Source: Vagococcus allomyrinae
Lineage (GTDB): Bacteria > Bacillota > Bacilli > Lactobacillales > Vagococcaceae
NCBI RefSeq assembly: GCF_017829975.1
Contig: NZ_JAEEGA010000009.1
Location: 62,001-126,000, forward strand
Direction of reading: 5' to 3'
DNA length: 64,000 nucleotides
Below the pieces are notes generated by a model. The model had not been told where the DNA came from. It did no database searches and was given only the letters and a program-made list of their open reading frames with translations. Below, in pieces: positions 35,941-44,625 of the stretch (the first letter of the stretch is position 1; each line of letters opens with the position of its first letter). The position numbers and the translations under genes are program-made.

Positions 35941-35978
35941 CTAAATAGGAATCGAGTTTCGGCTCGATTCCTATTTAG
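35941..35978. terminator. Hairpin terminator
   Basis: A perfect 16-bp stem (CTAAATAGGAATCGAG with its complement) with a six-base loop follows the DUF979 gene. The T-tract is short. Confidence 0.8.
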
Positions 35979-36032
35979 TTTGAGTAGGCGAGTTAGCTTA
36001 GTTGATTCCAAGTCCATCTTATTTTAAAAAGG

Positions 36033-36386
36033 TTAATCCTCGTCGATCATCATTTTGAAATCATAAAACTGCTCTTTTTTGACAGAAGAGTCAAGTTTAG
36101 CAAATTGAGTTCGATAAGTGAAGAGTTGATATAAACCGAAAGTGATCATTAAGGAACTAATTAATAATGATAGTGCAATAGTTAACATAGGGCCGATTTG
36201 ATCAAAAAGCCATTGAATTAGTTTTGGGACGGTGTATTGATAATAGAACTCCTGCTGATCGAGCAGTTTATTGAGGGTTTGAACTGAATAAATAAAAAAA
36301 ATAAGACCTGTTAAACCAACGTAACTGGCAGTGAGTAGTTTCCTCTTGAGTTTTTTCTTTTGTTTTTGGAATTGATGGGCTGGCAA
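36033..36386 (-). CDS. Hypothetical two-helix membrane protein (117 aa)
   Basis: The protein has a Lys-rich start, two membrane helices (about residues 18-36 and 65-88), and a short polar C-terminus ending in acidic residues. I recognise no family. The start is TTG 36386, supported by GGAGGT 8 bases upstream and the absence of a better ATG. It is convergent with the DUF979 gene and divergent from the rhodanese lipoprotein gene, so it is transcribed alone. Confidence 0.6.
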   Translation of the reverse strand: MPAHQFQKQKKKLKRKLLTASYVGLTGLIFFIYSVQTLNKLLDQQEFYYQYTVPKLIQWLFDQIGPMLTIALSLLISSLMITFGLYQLFTYRTQFAKLDSSVKKEQFYDFKMMIDED

Positions 36387-36500
36387 TTTACTGAAACCTC
36401 CTGGCTAGCTTATTCATTTATTGTACTAAAAAGGATAGTTTAATACAATGGAGTGGAATAGTTAATGAGATATGAACACTTTTTGAAGTGAAACTGACTC

Positions 36501-36529
36501 TTGTGATGATAAGCACAAACTGCTATGAT
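36501..36529 (+). promoter_or_regulatory. Promoter of the ynj-like cluster
   Basis: A -35 box TTGTGA (36501-36506) and -10 box TATGAT (36524-36529) are separated by 17 bases, about 70 bases before the first rhodanese gene. This is the best promoter candidate for the cluster at 36601-49638. Confidence 0.5.
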
Positions 36530-36600
36530 TTAAGTAGTATTGCAAAGGTTTCCATTAGGTGTATCAGAGCGGATGTTGAAAGCAGAAGGGGGAGAAATGA

Positions 36601-37545
36601 TTGAAGAATTTACCAAAGATGCTAGTAGTGGGAATGATCGTGTTGGCGGTGTCAGGTTGTTCTAATAATGAAGGGAAAAAGAATGAATCTCAGTTTAAAA
36701 CGAATAATTCTAGTGCTGCGATCTCGGCAGACTTTACGAGCGATTACGTGATTGAGGCAACAGACGTTGCGGCCCGCAAAGATGATGTAGTATTAGTCGA
36801 TTGCCGTGGTGAGGAAACGGCTAAAAAAGGAACGATTGAAGGCGCGGCAGCCGTTTCTTGGCAATACTTATCCAATGTGGAAGACGTTGATCAAGGTGAA
36901 TACGAATGGGGACTAGTCTACGAAGCGCCAGAATTGGCTAAGCGATTAGGAAAAGCTGGTTTGAGTAAGGAGGCCAATTTGGTTTTGTTTTCTGACGGTG
37001 TTGAAGGTTGGGGAGAAGATGGGCGTATTTTGTGGACCTTAAATCAAGCGGGTTACGAACAAGTTAAGCTGGTGAACGGTGGAATGCAAGCCTTAAAGGA
37101 AGCTGGTTTGCCTACCTCTAAAAAAATAACCACTCTCGAGTCGGTTAACGTTGAAATTGAGTCTCTGGATAAAGGTCAAAGTATTGACACGACAGAGCTT
37201 GAAGCTGATTTTACGGATTATAAGTTGGTCGATGTTCGTTCCAAGAAGGAGTATGACGGAGCAACTAAATTTGGCGAAGCCAAAGGAGGCCATTTACCGA
37301 AGGCGATCCATTTTGCTTACACTGATTTGTTTCAAGAGAATGGCTACTTGAAATCAAATGAGGCGATTGCAGAATTAGCCGAAGCAGCTGGATTGGCTAA
37401 AGAGGATGCGCTCGTGACGTATTGTACTGGGGGCATTCGTTCAGCGTATATGGCGGTGATTTTATCGTCGATCGGGTATAACCAAGTGAAAAATTATGAT
37501 GGGTCTTATTATACTTGGTCAGCAAATAATAAAGTCGAGAAATAA
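36601..37545 (+). CDS. Two-domain rhodanese lipoprotein
   Basis: The 314-residue protein is a sulfurtransferase-like lipoprotein. The signal peptide ends in a lipobox (VSGC, Cys20), so it is anchored outside the membrane. Two rhodanese domains follow (about residues 50-170 and 195-310). The second has the active-site loop CTGGIRS with catalytic Cys275; the first lacks the cysteine (SDGVEGW). This inactive-plus-active layout matches thiosulfate or mercaptopyruvate sulfurtransferases. The start is TTG, supported by GGGGGAG. It opens a cluster of sixteen co-directional genes but is separated from the next by 432 bases. Confidence 0.88.
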   Translation: MKNLPKMLVVGMIVLAVSGCSNNEGKKNESQFKTNNSSAAISADFTSDYVIEATDVAARKDDVVLVDCRGEETAKKGTIEGAAAVSWQYLSNVEDVDQGEYEWGLVYEAPELAKRLGKAGLSKEANLVLFSDGVEGWGEDGRILWTLNQAGYEQVKLVNGGMQALKEAGLPTSKKITTLESVNVEIESLDKGQSIDTTELEADFTDYKLVDVRSKKEYDGATKFGEAKGGHLPKAIHFAYTDLFQENGYLKSNEAIAELAEAAGLAKEDALVTYCTGGIRSAYMAVILSSIGYNQVKNYDGSYYTWSANNKVEK

Positions 37546-37977
37546 GAGATGATGGTGGGGTGAGGAAATGACTTACAAAACATTTGATGCTTATGTTTGA
37601 GGAATCTCCTACTTAGCGGTGACTAAGTTCGAGCGAATCAAGGGTTTTCCTCAAAAAAAGAACGTGGAGCGATCTATATCAGCTCTATTATCGAGTCTTT
37701 AATGACTGCTAGACAGCTATTCTAGTTACTCGTAACCTATTCATTGTTTGGATGATCGGGTATTAGCTTGTAAAAGGTCTTTGTTACTTGGTTTTAGGGG
37801 AGTAGTGACGTGACACTGGAAATATAGTTGAGGAAAACATACGATTCTACGTATGTTTATTTGGCGTGGGTAAATTAGTCTTGTTGTCATCGTGAAAGGA
37901 TGAGCATTTTGGTAAGCTCATAAAAAGAAAAGTAAAAATCAAGTGAATGATCTTAGGAAAAGGCGGAGAATATCTCA
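37546..37977. other. 432-base gap with an interrupted small frame and a hairpin
   Basis: This gap inside the cluster holds no normal gene. A 10-codon frame (ATG 37568, TGA 37598) continues in frame for 33 more codons to TAA at 37702. A 6-bp hairpin (ACTTAG/CTAAGT, 37611-37628) follows the TGA closely. Farther on, AAACATACG/CGTATGTTT (37835-37858) forms a hairpin without a T-run. The second rhodanese gene may have its own promoter here. Confidence 0.4.
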
Positions 37978-39009
37978 ATGAAAAAAAAATTAGGATTGAG
38001 TGCAGTAATCATTGGATTGTTTATATTAGTAGGATGTCAGCAGAAATCAAAAGAAACAACGGAGGATTCGCAAAAGGCAGTAGAAGAACAGCGATTAGTT
38101 GGTGATATTCAGGAAGATGATGTTTTTGTGGATGTTTCTTGGGTAAAAAAAGCGTTGGCAGATCAAAAAACGATTGTCTTAGAGGCCTCGTACGGAGAAG
38201 GAGAATCTTATGAAAAAGGTCATCTTCCAAAGGCCCTTCACATGGACACGATGGAGATCGAAACTGAGGAAAGTCATTGGAATATTTTAGAGGCTAAAGA
38301 ATGTGAAACGGCATTTTTGGCAAAGGGAATCACAAAAGACAGTCAGCTTATTGTCTATTCGGAGGATATTAATGCAGCGGCTCGGGTGGCCTTTGTGGCG
38401 TACTGGCTTGGTGTTGATAATGTAAAAATCTTGGACGGGGGCTTAGCGGCTTGGCAAGAGGCTGGCAATGACTTAGAAAAAGGCAATGAAACAGGGAAAA
38501 AAGCCACAGAGTTTGGGATTGCAGTACCTGCTAGACCAGAGTACTTAATAAAAACAGCGGATGATTTATTGGCCGCTCAAGCTAAGAATCCTGATTTAGT
38601 GTTGGCGAGTATTCGCAGTTGGGAGGAGTTCACAGGTGAAACTAGTGGTTACGGCTATATCGAAAATGCTGGTGAACCTTTAGGAGCAGTTTATGCTAAA
38701 TCTAGTAAATCAAGTGCCGATGTGGCTTATCTTGTTAATGCAGATGGCACCATAAAGGAACCAACAGCCATTTTTTCTGAATGGCAGGATTGGGGAATTA
38801 CACCAGATAAGCAAGTGGCATTCTATTGTGGCACTGGTTGGCGAGCTGCAACAGCCTTTTTCATCTGCTTGCAAAAAGGCTGGGATAATGTCCAACTTTA
38901 TGATGGTGGTTGGTATGATTGGGATTTAGGTCATCAGAAAGACCCGAGTAACTACCCAGTGCAAGTGGGAAATCCTCGTGAACCAGAAACCCTTGAAATC
39001 AAAAAATAG
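37978..39009 (+). CDS. YnjE-like two-domain rhodanese lipoprotein
   Basis: This 343-residue lipoprotein (lipobox LVGC, Cys20) has an N-terminal inactive rhodanese domain and a C-terminal active one. The active-site loop is CGTGWRA (Cys284), followed by NVQLYDGGWYDW. That loop and ending closely resemble E. coli YnjE, an exported sulfurtransferase encoded beside the ynjBCD transporter, and the same combination occurs here. It should carry a persulfide on Cys284 outside the cell membrane. Its sulfur donor and acceptor are unknown. The next gene starts 15 bases later. Confidence 0.9.
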   Translation: MKKKLGLSAVIIGLFILVGCQQKSKETTEDSQKAVEEQRLVGDIQEDDVFVDVSWVKKALADQKTIVLEASYGEGESYEKGHLPKALHMDTMEIETEESHWNILEAKECETAFLAKGITKDSQLIVYSEDINAAARVAFVAYWLGVDNVKILDGGLAAWQEAGNDLEKGNETGKKATEFGIAVPARPEYLIKTADDLLAAQAKNPDLVLASIRSWEEFTGETSGYGYIENAGEPLGAVYAKSSKSSADVAYLVNADGTIKEPTAIFSEWQDWGITPDKQVAFYCGTGWRAATAFFICLQKGWDNVQLYDGGWYDWDLGHQKDPSNYPVQVGNPREPETLEIKK

Positions 39010-39024
39010 AGAGAAGGGTGTCCA

Positions 39025-39435
39025 ATGAGGAAGGGACGAGGGAGGATCGTGTTGATTCATCTTTTTCAGTTAGGATTATTAGTTGTCTTATACCAGCTGA
39101 AAATTTATTATGCTAACCACTTAAGTTTTATGCGAAATGTGTCTTTTTATACAAAAAAACTGGCTGGAGGGCCTGTTGGCTTATTGCTAGACGGTTTGTC
39201 AGTATTGTTATTATTGGGGATATTAGCTGTTACTTTGAGCTTGTGGCGGCAAGGGCGCTTAAAAAGTGTCTGGCTAGTTTTGGTGACAGGTTTTATTTTA
39301 TCCATTGGATTCGTCTATTGGCAGTGGGCGATTTCTCCATTAAAGGTATCCCTCTATTACTTTGTTTCAACTGCTTTTCTACTGGCCATCTGCGGTCAGT
39401 TTATCGTGTGTCGATTACGAGTTGCGAATCAGTGA
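39025..39435 (+). CDS. Hypothetical four-helix membrane protein (136 aa)
   Basis: The protein has four predicted membrane helices (about residues 7-24, 50-72, 80-98 and 105-125) joined by short loops, with a positively charged start. I recognise no family. An AGAAGGG site precedes the ATG and it sits 15 bases after the YnjE-like gene and 73 before the third rhodanese gene, so it is part of the cluster. It may be a membrane partner for the exported sulfurtransferases, but this is only positional inference. Confidence 0.65.
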   Translation: MRKGRGRIVLIHLFQLGLLVVLYQLKIYYANHLSFMRNVSFYTKKLAGGPVGLLLDGLSVLLLLGILAVTLSLWRQGRLKSVWLVLVTGFILSIGFVYWQWAISPLKVSLYYFVSTAFLLAICGQFIVCRLRVANQ

Positions 39436-39508
39436 TGCGGGTTATGGAGTGAGAGATGGTAACAGTGTGGCTTTTCTTGGAAGTGAAAAATTGAAAGAGG
39501 CGATCAAA

Positions 39509-39970
39509 ATGAAAAAAATAATGAAAAAAAGTGTGGCAGTCTTTTGTTTATTAGCTGTGGTAGTTACCTTGGGAGCTTGTAATAAAAAGGCAGATGATCG
39601 GGCGGAAAGTGATATTAACTGGCAACTAATCTCGGCGGACGACCTAAAGGAAGCGATCGATCAAGGGGAGAGCTATCAAATTATTGACATTCAACCTGAG
39701 GCCGATTTTGCTAAAGGCCATGTGCCAGATTCAGTGAGTGTGCCAGCCTATCCGGTAGATACAGCTGAATTGGAAAAGCTGGTGTCTGATGCGGTTCCTG
39801 ACTTTGCCGATGGAGATGACCCGATTTATGTCATGTGCCTTGGTGGGGGATCAGGAGCAAAACGAACGATCTCGATTATGCAAGAAGAAGGGGTTGCCCC
39901 AGAACGACTTTATATTATTGAAAAAGGGGCGAAAGGATGGCCTCATAAAGAATTATGGGTGACAGATTAA
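39509..39970 (+). CDS. Single-domain rhodanese lipoprotein
   Basis: The 153-residue protein has a lipoprotein signal (LGAC, Cys24) and one rhodanese domain (about residues 45-150). The candidate catalytic Cys110 begins an unusual Gly-rich loop, CLGGGSGAKR, longer than the common six-residue rhodanese loop. This may alter substrate choice; longer loops occur in rhodanese relatives that bind larger anions. The long upstream reading frame is ignored because ATG 39509 follows AAAGAGG. It is the third exported rhodanese in this cluster. Confidence 0.82.
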   Translation: MKKIMKKSVAVFCLLAVVVTLGACNKKADDRAESDINWQLISADDLKEAIDQGESYQIIDIQPEADFAKGHVPDSVSVPAYPVDTAELEKLVSDAVPDFADGDDPIYVMCLGGGSGAKRTISIMQEEGVAPERLYIIEKGAKGWPHKELWVTD

Positions 39971-40010
39971 TTTGAGGGGTTTGGGTGATGAGTAATGAAA
40001 GGAGAGCCAT

Positions 40011-40733
40011 ATGAACACTAAATGGAAGACACATCGGAAAGGCTTAATCATCATGGTGATAGTCGTTTTAATTGTGCTGTGCTACTTGTTTACACCCCTG
40101 AGGTCAGTCCTAAATCAAGCGACCAGACTGCTTGCCAGTGCTAACATTGAGGCCATCAAGGATTACATATTGTCTTTTGGTGCTTTAGCACCGATGGTCT
40201 CCATGTTATTAATGATGTTTCAGTCAATTGTAGCACCTCTACCTGCTTTTGTGATTACCTTTGCCAATGCGTGGGTATTTGGTTGGGCGCAAGGGGCCTT
40301 TTATTCATGGACTGGGGCGATGCTAGGGGCGATCTTGTGTTTTTATATTTCGCGTTTTTTAGGGCGACCAGTAGCTGAAAAGCTGGTAACGGCCACGGCT
40401 CTCAAAAAGATGGATGGTTTTTTTGAGGAGTATGGCAATTACACGATCCTTATTTGTCGACTGTTTCCTTTTATTTCCTTTGACGTGGTCAGCTATGCAG
40501 CCGGTTTAACGGGGATGAGCTTGTGGTCTTTTTTAATCGCAACAGGTGTCGGTCAATTACCGGCAACCATTGTCTATTCGTTTGTTGGCGGTAGTTTGGG
40601 GAAAGAAACGAAGGCCCTATTGTATGGTATTTTGGGTTTCTGTTTATTGGTAGTCGTCTCCCTTATTTTAAAGAAAGTACTGTTGAATCGGAAAAATGGA
40701 CAGAAAGTAGTAGGTGAACATGACGACATATAG
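40011..40733 (+). CDS. TVP38/TMEM64 family membrane protein (first)
   Basis: The 240-residue protein belongs to the TVP38/TMEM64 (DedA-related, SNARE-associated PF09335) family. The core FVITFANAWVFGWAQGAFYSW, the re-entrant GAILCFYISRFLGRP loop and the FPFISFDVVSYAAGLTGM segment are typical. Relatives include E. coli YdjX and YdjZ, encoded beside ynj genes, and are thought to move lipids or small molecules. Its end overlaps the 4Fe-4S protein gene by 14 bases. AAAGGAG precedes the ATG. Confidence 0.9.
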   Translation: MNTKWKTHRKGLIIMVIVVLIVLCYLFTPLRSVLNQATRLLASANIEAIKDYILSFGALAPMVSMLLMMFQSIVAPLPAFVITFANAWVFGWAQGAFYSWTGAMLGAILCFYISRFLGRPVAEKLVTATALKKMDGFFEEYGNYTILICRLFPFISFDVVSYAAGLTGMSLWSFLIATGVGQLPATIVYSFVGGSLGKETKALLYGILGFCLLVVVSLILKKVLLNRKNGQKVVGEHDDI

Positions 40734-41094
40734 TGAAGAGACTCTAGACTTGGTTCAGAAGATTGCCACAGAATGCACAGCCTGTCAGCGATGTATGAAG
40801 GATTGTCTTTTTTTGCAAAGCTTTTGTGAGAATCCGAAAGACTTATTTACAACCATCTTGGCGACCGGTGAAAGTGAGCCCTTACTCCCTTTTTCTTGTT
40901 TGTTATGCGGACGTTGTACCGTTGTTTGCCCTCTTCAATTAAAATTGGGAGAAAGTTTTCTAGCAATGCGTCAGGATTTAGTTAAAAGCAATCAAGGAAG
41001 GCCTTTAAAGGCCTTGCGGTCTGTTGAGCTCCATCAGTTTTTTTCGTGTCACCGATTTTTTACTGGAGACAATCGAGGAGGTAGAAAACAATGA
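40720..41094 (+). CDS. 4Fe-4S dicluster ferredoxin-like protein
   Basis: The 124-residue cytoplasmic protein has two Cys clusters, C19-x2-C22-x2-C25-x3-C29 and C60-x2-C63-x2-C66-x3-C70-P, each fit to bind a 4Fe-4S cluster. The arrangement resembles the GlpC/HdrC electron-transfer subunits and the YdjY-type ferredoxin of E. coli. Its last four bases overlap the start of the CCG-domain gene, so it is probably the HdrC-like partner of that HdrB-like protein. ATG 40720 is chosen over GTG 40714; the ribosome binding site is modest and translation may be coupled to the upstream gene. Confidence 0.85.
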   Translation: MTTYSEETLDLVQKIATECTACQRCMKDCLFLQSFCENPKDLFTTILATGESEPLLPFSCLLCGRCTVVCPLQLKLGESFLAMRQDLVKSNQGRPLKALRSVELHQFFSCHRFFTGDNRGGRKQ

Positions 41095-41846
41095 GGTATG
41101 GTTTTATGGCTGGGTGTTCCTTAAGTTCTTCTAGCCCGAAACGGATCAGCCAAATTATTGCTTATTTAAAGGGCTATTATCCTGATTTAGCACTGATTCA
41201 AGCCTGTTGTGGCAAACCGACTAAATATATTGGCGATGAAGACCGTTTTCGGCAACGGTTTCAACAATTAGTTGAGACCGTTCAAAGCTGTGAGGTGGAG
41301 GAGCTAATTGTTGCTTGTCAGGGGTGTTTGGCTACGATGAATCATGAAGCTCAATTTTCAGCTAATTCTTTATGGGTCTTGATGGCTGAGCTAGGTTTGC
41401 CTGAGGAATTAAAAGGCAAGGCCCAAGACAGTGATGTGGTCTTTTCAATTCAGGATTCTTGTCCAACCAAGGATCTGACTGAAATCCATGATGCCATTCG
41501 TTTTTTATTAAGTGAATTGGGGTATCAGGTGGCTAAAAATCGTTTAAGTGGTAAAAATACGCTGTGTTGCGGTATGGGCGGCATGTGCGGTGTTACAAAT
41601 CCGACTTTAGCAAAAGATCAGGCGACTAAACGGGTGCAGGAGTTTAAGACGACACAAATTGTGACTTATTGTGCCAGCTGTACATCGGCCATGATTTTAG
41701 GTGGCGGCCAGGCGTGGCATTTATTGGATTTAATCTTTGGCGATGTTGTCTATCAAACAGACAAGAGCCAAACAGATCCCCTTAGTCAGCCGCTTAGTGC
41801 CTGGCTAAATCGCTATCGGTCAAAAAAAGTGATTCAGAAAGGATAG
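41091..41846 (+). CDS. CCG-domain (HdrB/GlpC-like) Fe-S protein
   Basis: The 251-residue protein carries two cysteine-rich CCG-type sites. Site one has C39-C40 and C76-x2-C79 (ACCGKP, VACQGC). Site two has C159-C160, C166 and C194-x2-C197 (LCCGMGGMCG, YCASC). Such motifs bind non-cubane or 4Fe-4S clusters in heterodisulfide reductase HdrB and related oxidoreductases, where they reduce disulfide-type bonds. With the preceding 4Fe-4S protein it looks like a small HdrBC-like module. Here it may reduce a persulfide, disulfide or selenium/arsenic species. ATGA overlap with the previous gene indicates coupled translation. Confidence 0.85.
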   Translation: MRYGFMAGCSLSSSSPKRISQIIAYLKGYYPDLALIQACCGKPTKYIGDEDRFRQRFQQLVETVQSCEVEELIVACQGCLATMNHEAQFSANSLWVLMAELGLPEELKGKAQDSDVVFSIQDSCPTKDLTEIHDAIRFLLSELGYQVAKNRLSGKNTLCCGMGGMCGVTNPTLAKDQATKRVQEFKTTQIVTYCASCTSAMILGGGQAWHLLDLIFGDVVYQTDKSQTDPLSQPLSAWLNRYRSKKVIQKG

Positions 41847-41853
41847 TCTGCTC

Positions 41854-42501
41854 ATGAAAAAAATCACACTGTTTATTGGATTGATGATTATATTTGTGGC
41901 TATCGCTTATCAGGTAGGGCTTGTTGATCTATTGACAGATATTGACCAACTAAGGTTGCTGTTAGCTGATTTTGGCTGGTGGGGATATGTCTTGTTTATC
42001 GGGCTAGGCATACTAGTCGCGGTCTTAATGCTACCAGGCCAATTTCTAGCAGTGGTTGGAGGGTTGATATATGGCGGTTGGTTAGGCGGAGCGCTGACGA
42101 TTATCGGCGCGTCTATTGGTTGTACAATCTCCTTTATGATTGGTAAATTCGTTGCGCGGGACTACGTGATTCAGCGGTTTAGCAACAGCCAAGTTTTTCA
42201 AAAAATCGAAAAAGGGGTGGCTCAGAATGGCGTCTCCTTTCTCATATTTACTCGTTTAGTCCCGATCTTCCCCTATGGGATTCAAAGTTATGCCTACGCA
42301 TTAACGCCTATGACAGTCGGTAAATTTTCTGCTATTTCTTTTGTGACGATGATGCCAGCTAGTTTTATCTATGCGTTTATGGCCTCTGAAATTGCCACAA
42401 AAGGCGTTTCGCTGCAATTATTGGGAGAGCTAGCTCTAGCAGGCATGTTATTAAGCTTACTGTCATTTGTCCCCAAAAAAATCTTAAGCAGTTATTATTA
42501 A
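41854..42501 (+). CDS. TVP38/TMEM64 family membrane protein (second)
   Basis: The 215-residue protein is a second TVP38/TMEM64 family member with LPGQFLAVVGGLIYGGWLGG, a re-entrant SIGCTISFMIGKFVARD loop and RLVPIFPYGIQSYAYALTPM. Two such proteins flanking Fe-S proteins mirrors the ydjX-ydjY-ydjZ order in E. coli. It begins seven bases after the CCG-domain gene and AGAAAGGA precedes its ATG. The transported molecule is unknown. Confidence 0.9.
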   Translation: MKKITLFIGLMIIFVAIAYQVGLVDLLTDIDQLRLLLADFGWWGYVLFIGLGILVAVLMLPGQFLAVVGGLIYGGWLGGALTIIGASIGCTISFMIGKFVARDYVIQRFSNSQVFQKIEKGVAQNGVSFLIFTRLVPIFPYGIQSYAYALTPMTVGKFSAISFVTMMPASFIYAFMASEIATKGVSLQLLGELALAGMLLSLLSFVPKKILSSYY

Positions 42502-42524
42502 AGCGTTAAAATAAGGAGGATACG

Positions 42525-43760
42525 ATGAAAAAAATGGCTAATATTTGGTTAGCTTTGTTGATGGGAGTCAGTTTGGTTGGATGTCAAACAAGACCAACAG
42601 CCGATTCTGCCATTCCAGAACCAGCATCGTTTGCAGAGGCTGAACAAACCGCTAAAGGTAAAACGGTGAGTTTTTACGGATTTGGTGGTTCGGAAAAAGC
42701 CAATCAGTGGGTAGATGAGGTGATTGCCCCAAAGATGAAAGAAAAATACGATATTAAGCTTAAACGGGTGCCAATGGACATCAATGATATTCTAACAAAG
42801 CTTCTAAATGAAAAAGAAGCTCAAGCTGAAACAGGCGATATTGATGTGATTTGGATTAATGGTGAAAATTTTTATACAGCTAAACAAGCGAATTTATTAT
42901 ATGGACCTGTGACAGAGAGGGTGCCCAATGTTGAAAAATTAATGGCTGTGGACAGTCATGAGTTTAACTATGATTTTGGTGTTGAAATTGAGGGCTACGA
43001 AGTACCTTATGGAACAGCTCAATTAGTTTTTGTCGGTGATCAGGCTAACTTTAGCAAAGGGTTTCCTAAAAGTGCTCAAGCCCTGCTGGCTTACGCCAAG
43101 GAGAATCCTGGGAAGCTGACCTATACAGCACCACCTGAATTTACTGGCAGCGCCTTTGTTCGCAACATTATTTGTGAGGTGATCGGCTTTGAGGCCTTGA
43201 ATCAAGCACCGGCTGAGAAAGAAGCCCTCCATCAAGTGATTATGCCCGGGTTGGATTACTTGAATGAGTTAAAACCCTTTCTGTGGCAAAAAGGTGCGAC
43301 CTATCCAGCAACGACTGCCGAATTAGATCAGCTATTTGCTGCTAATCAAGTCCATCTGACTTACAGTTACTCTCAGATGCACGTGGCGGAAAAACGTCAG
43401 GATCAGGAATTTAAAGAGTCGGTTGAATCGTTTGTTTTTGATCAGGGAACCATTACCAATCAAAATTACTTGGCTATTGCGGCGAATTCGGCTGCGAAAG
43501 ATGCCGCTATCGTGCTGATCAATGAGATGATTAGTGAAGAAGCACAGTTGGCCAAAGCATCTGCCAAATATGGTTTTAGCATTCCGCCATTTGAAGCAGA
43601 TAAGTTATCAGCAGAATCAGTGCTAACATTGGCAAGTTTGTATGATAATCAAGGTGTCTTGAGCTTGGAGGAGTTACAGGCCAAACAATTACCTGAAGTA
43701 GCGGCCGAAAAAATTTCATTGATTGAAGAACTGTGGAAAGAGTATGTGCTTCATGAATAA
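42525..43760 (+). CDS. YnjB-like ABC transporter substrate-binding lipoprotein
   Basis: The 411-residue lipoprotein (lipobox LVGC, Cys20) is a periplasmic-binding-type protein of the iron/thiamine/polyamine class. Signatures are KTVSFYGFGGSEKANQWVDE after the signal region, DIDVIWINGENFYTAKQANLLYG-type strands and the VPYGTAQLVF hinge. The closest characterised-by-name relative I recall is E. coli YnjB, also of unknown ligand. It begins the importer operon unit with two permeases and an ATPase. AAGGAGG precedes the ATG. Its 3-prime end overlaps the first permease gene by 8 bases. Confidence 0.87.
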   Translation: MKKMANIWLALLMGVSLVGCQTRPTADSAIPEPASFAEAEQTAKGKTVSFYGFGGSEKANQWVDEVIAPKMKEKYDIKLKRVPMDINDILTKLLNEKEAQAETGDIDVIWINGENFYTAKQANLLYGPVTERVPNVEKLMAVDSHEFNYDFGVEIEGYEVPYGTAQLVFVGDQANFSKGFPKSAQALLAYAKENPGKLTYTAPPEFTGSAFVRNIICEVIGFEALNQAPAEKEALHQVIMPGLDYLNELKPFLWQKGATYPATTAELDQLFAANQVHLTYSYSQMHVAEKRQDQEFKESVESFVFDQGTITNQNYLAIAANSAAKDAAIVLINEMISEEAQLAKASAKYGFSIPPFEADKLSAESVLTLASLYDNQGVLSLEELQAKQLPEVAAEKISLIEELWKEYVLHE

Positions 43761-44625
43761 GGCATCTTGGTTGAAGTTGGTCCCCTTTCTTTTGCTAAAT
43801 GTCTCCATTTTGCTAAGTGGATTGCTTAAAGCGTTACAGGTAAGTTTAGGTTACTATCCCATTATCGGCTTAAAACAATTGACCTTGGGCTATTATCAGT
43901 CAGTCTTAGGCGATCCACACTTTCAACGCTCACTGCTGTATACTTGTTACTTAGCTTTGACGACAGCAGGCCTCTCCTTGGTTCTAGGATTAAGTTTAGC
44001 TTTAGTGGTCCTGAAAAGAAGTGAGAGAAGTAAATGGGCTGTAGGGCTCCTGCAGTTACCAATTGCTTTACCTCACATTATTGTGGTGATGATGGTTTTA
44101 CAAATGGTTGCTCAAACAGGGCTACTCTCACGAGTTATGTTGGCTTTGGGGCTAATTAATGACGGAGGTTCCTTTCCATTGTTGGTCCACGATCGAGCAG
44201 GAGTAGGGATCATCTTGGTCTTTTTATACAAGCAAATACCTTATGTGGCAGTCACTCTTTTGGCTATTTTAAGACGGGTCGATTTGCAGTATGTGCTTGT
44301 GGCAAAAACACTGGGAGCCTCTTTCTGGCAACGTTTTTGGCATATTGTTTTCCCTTTAATCCAGCCGACGTTACTCACACTGTTTGTGATTTTATTTGCG
44401 TTTGTTTTCGGATCGTTTGAAGTCCCTTATATGTTGGGTTCGCCAAGTCGAGAAACATTAGCCGTAACAGCTTACACGCTATTTAGTCAAGCTGACCTAG
44501 CTAAGCGGCCACAGGGAATGGCGCTGAATCTGATAATGTCAGCTATTTGTACGACTGTCGTGTTAGTTAGTTTAGCGATCAGTCGCCGCTTACCAGGAGG
44601 TCAGGGAGGAGGTCGTTATGAATAG
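43753..44625 (+). CDS. ABC transporter permease (first, YnjC-like)
   Basis: The 290-residue protein has six or more membrane helices and the EAA-type cytoplasmic loop VAKTLGASFWQRFWHIVFPLIQP that contacts the ATPase. It aligns with one half of the fused YnjC permease type; here the two halves are separate genes. ATG 43753 overlaps the end of the binding-protein gene by 8 bases, and a GGAAAGAG site lies about 10 bases upstream. It forms the channel with the next permease. Confidence 0.88.
   Translation: MNKASWLKLVPFLLLNVSILLSGLLKALQVSLGYYPIIGLKQLTLGYYQSVLGDPHFQRSLLYTCYLALTTAGLSLVLGLSLALVVLKRSERSKWAVGLLQLPIALPHIIVVMMVLQMVAQTGLLSRVMLALGLINDGGSFPLLVHDRAGVGIILVFLYKQIPYVAVTLLAILRRVDLQYVLVAKTLGASFWQRFWHIVFPLIQPTLLTLFVILFAFVFGSFEVPYMLGSPSRETLAVTAYTLFSQADLAKRPQGMALNLIMSAICTTVVLVSLAISRRLPGGQGGGRYE

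Noticed and set aside
37598-37600. TGA as a definite selenocysteine codon
   Set aside because: The hairpin is weak, the peptide lacks a redox motif and Sec machinery is not seen. It is kept only as a low-interest observation.
39362-39508. A long N-terminal extension of the third rhodanese
   Set aside because: It overlaps the preceding membrane protein gene and would bury the lipoprotein signal; ATG 39509 has its own ribosome binding site.
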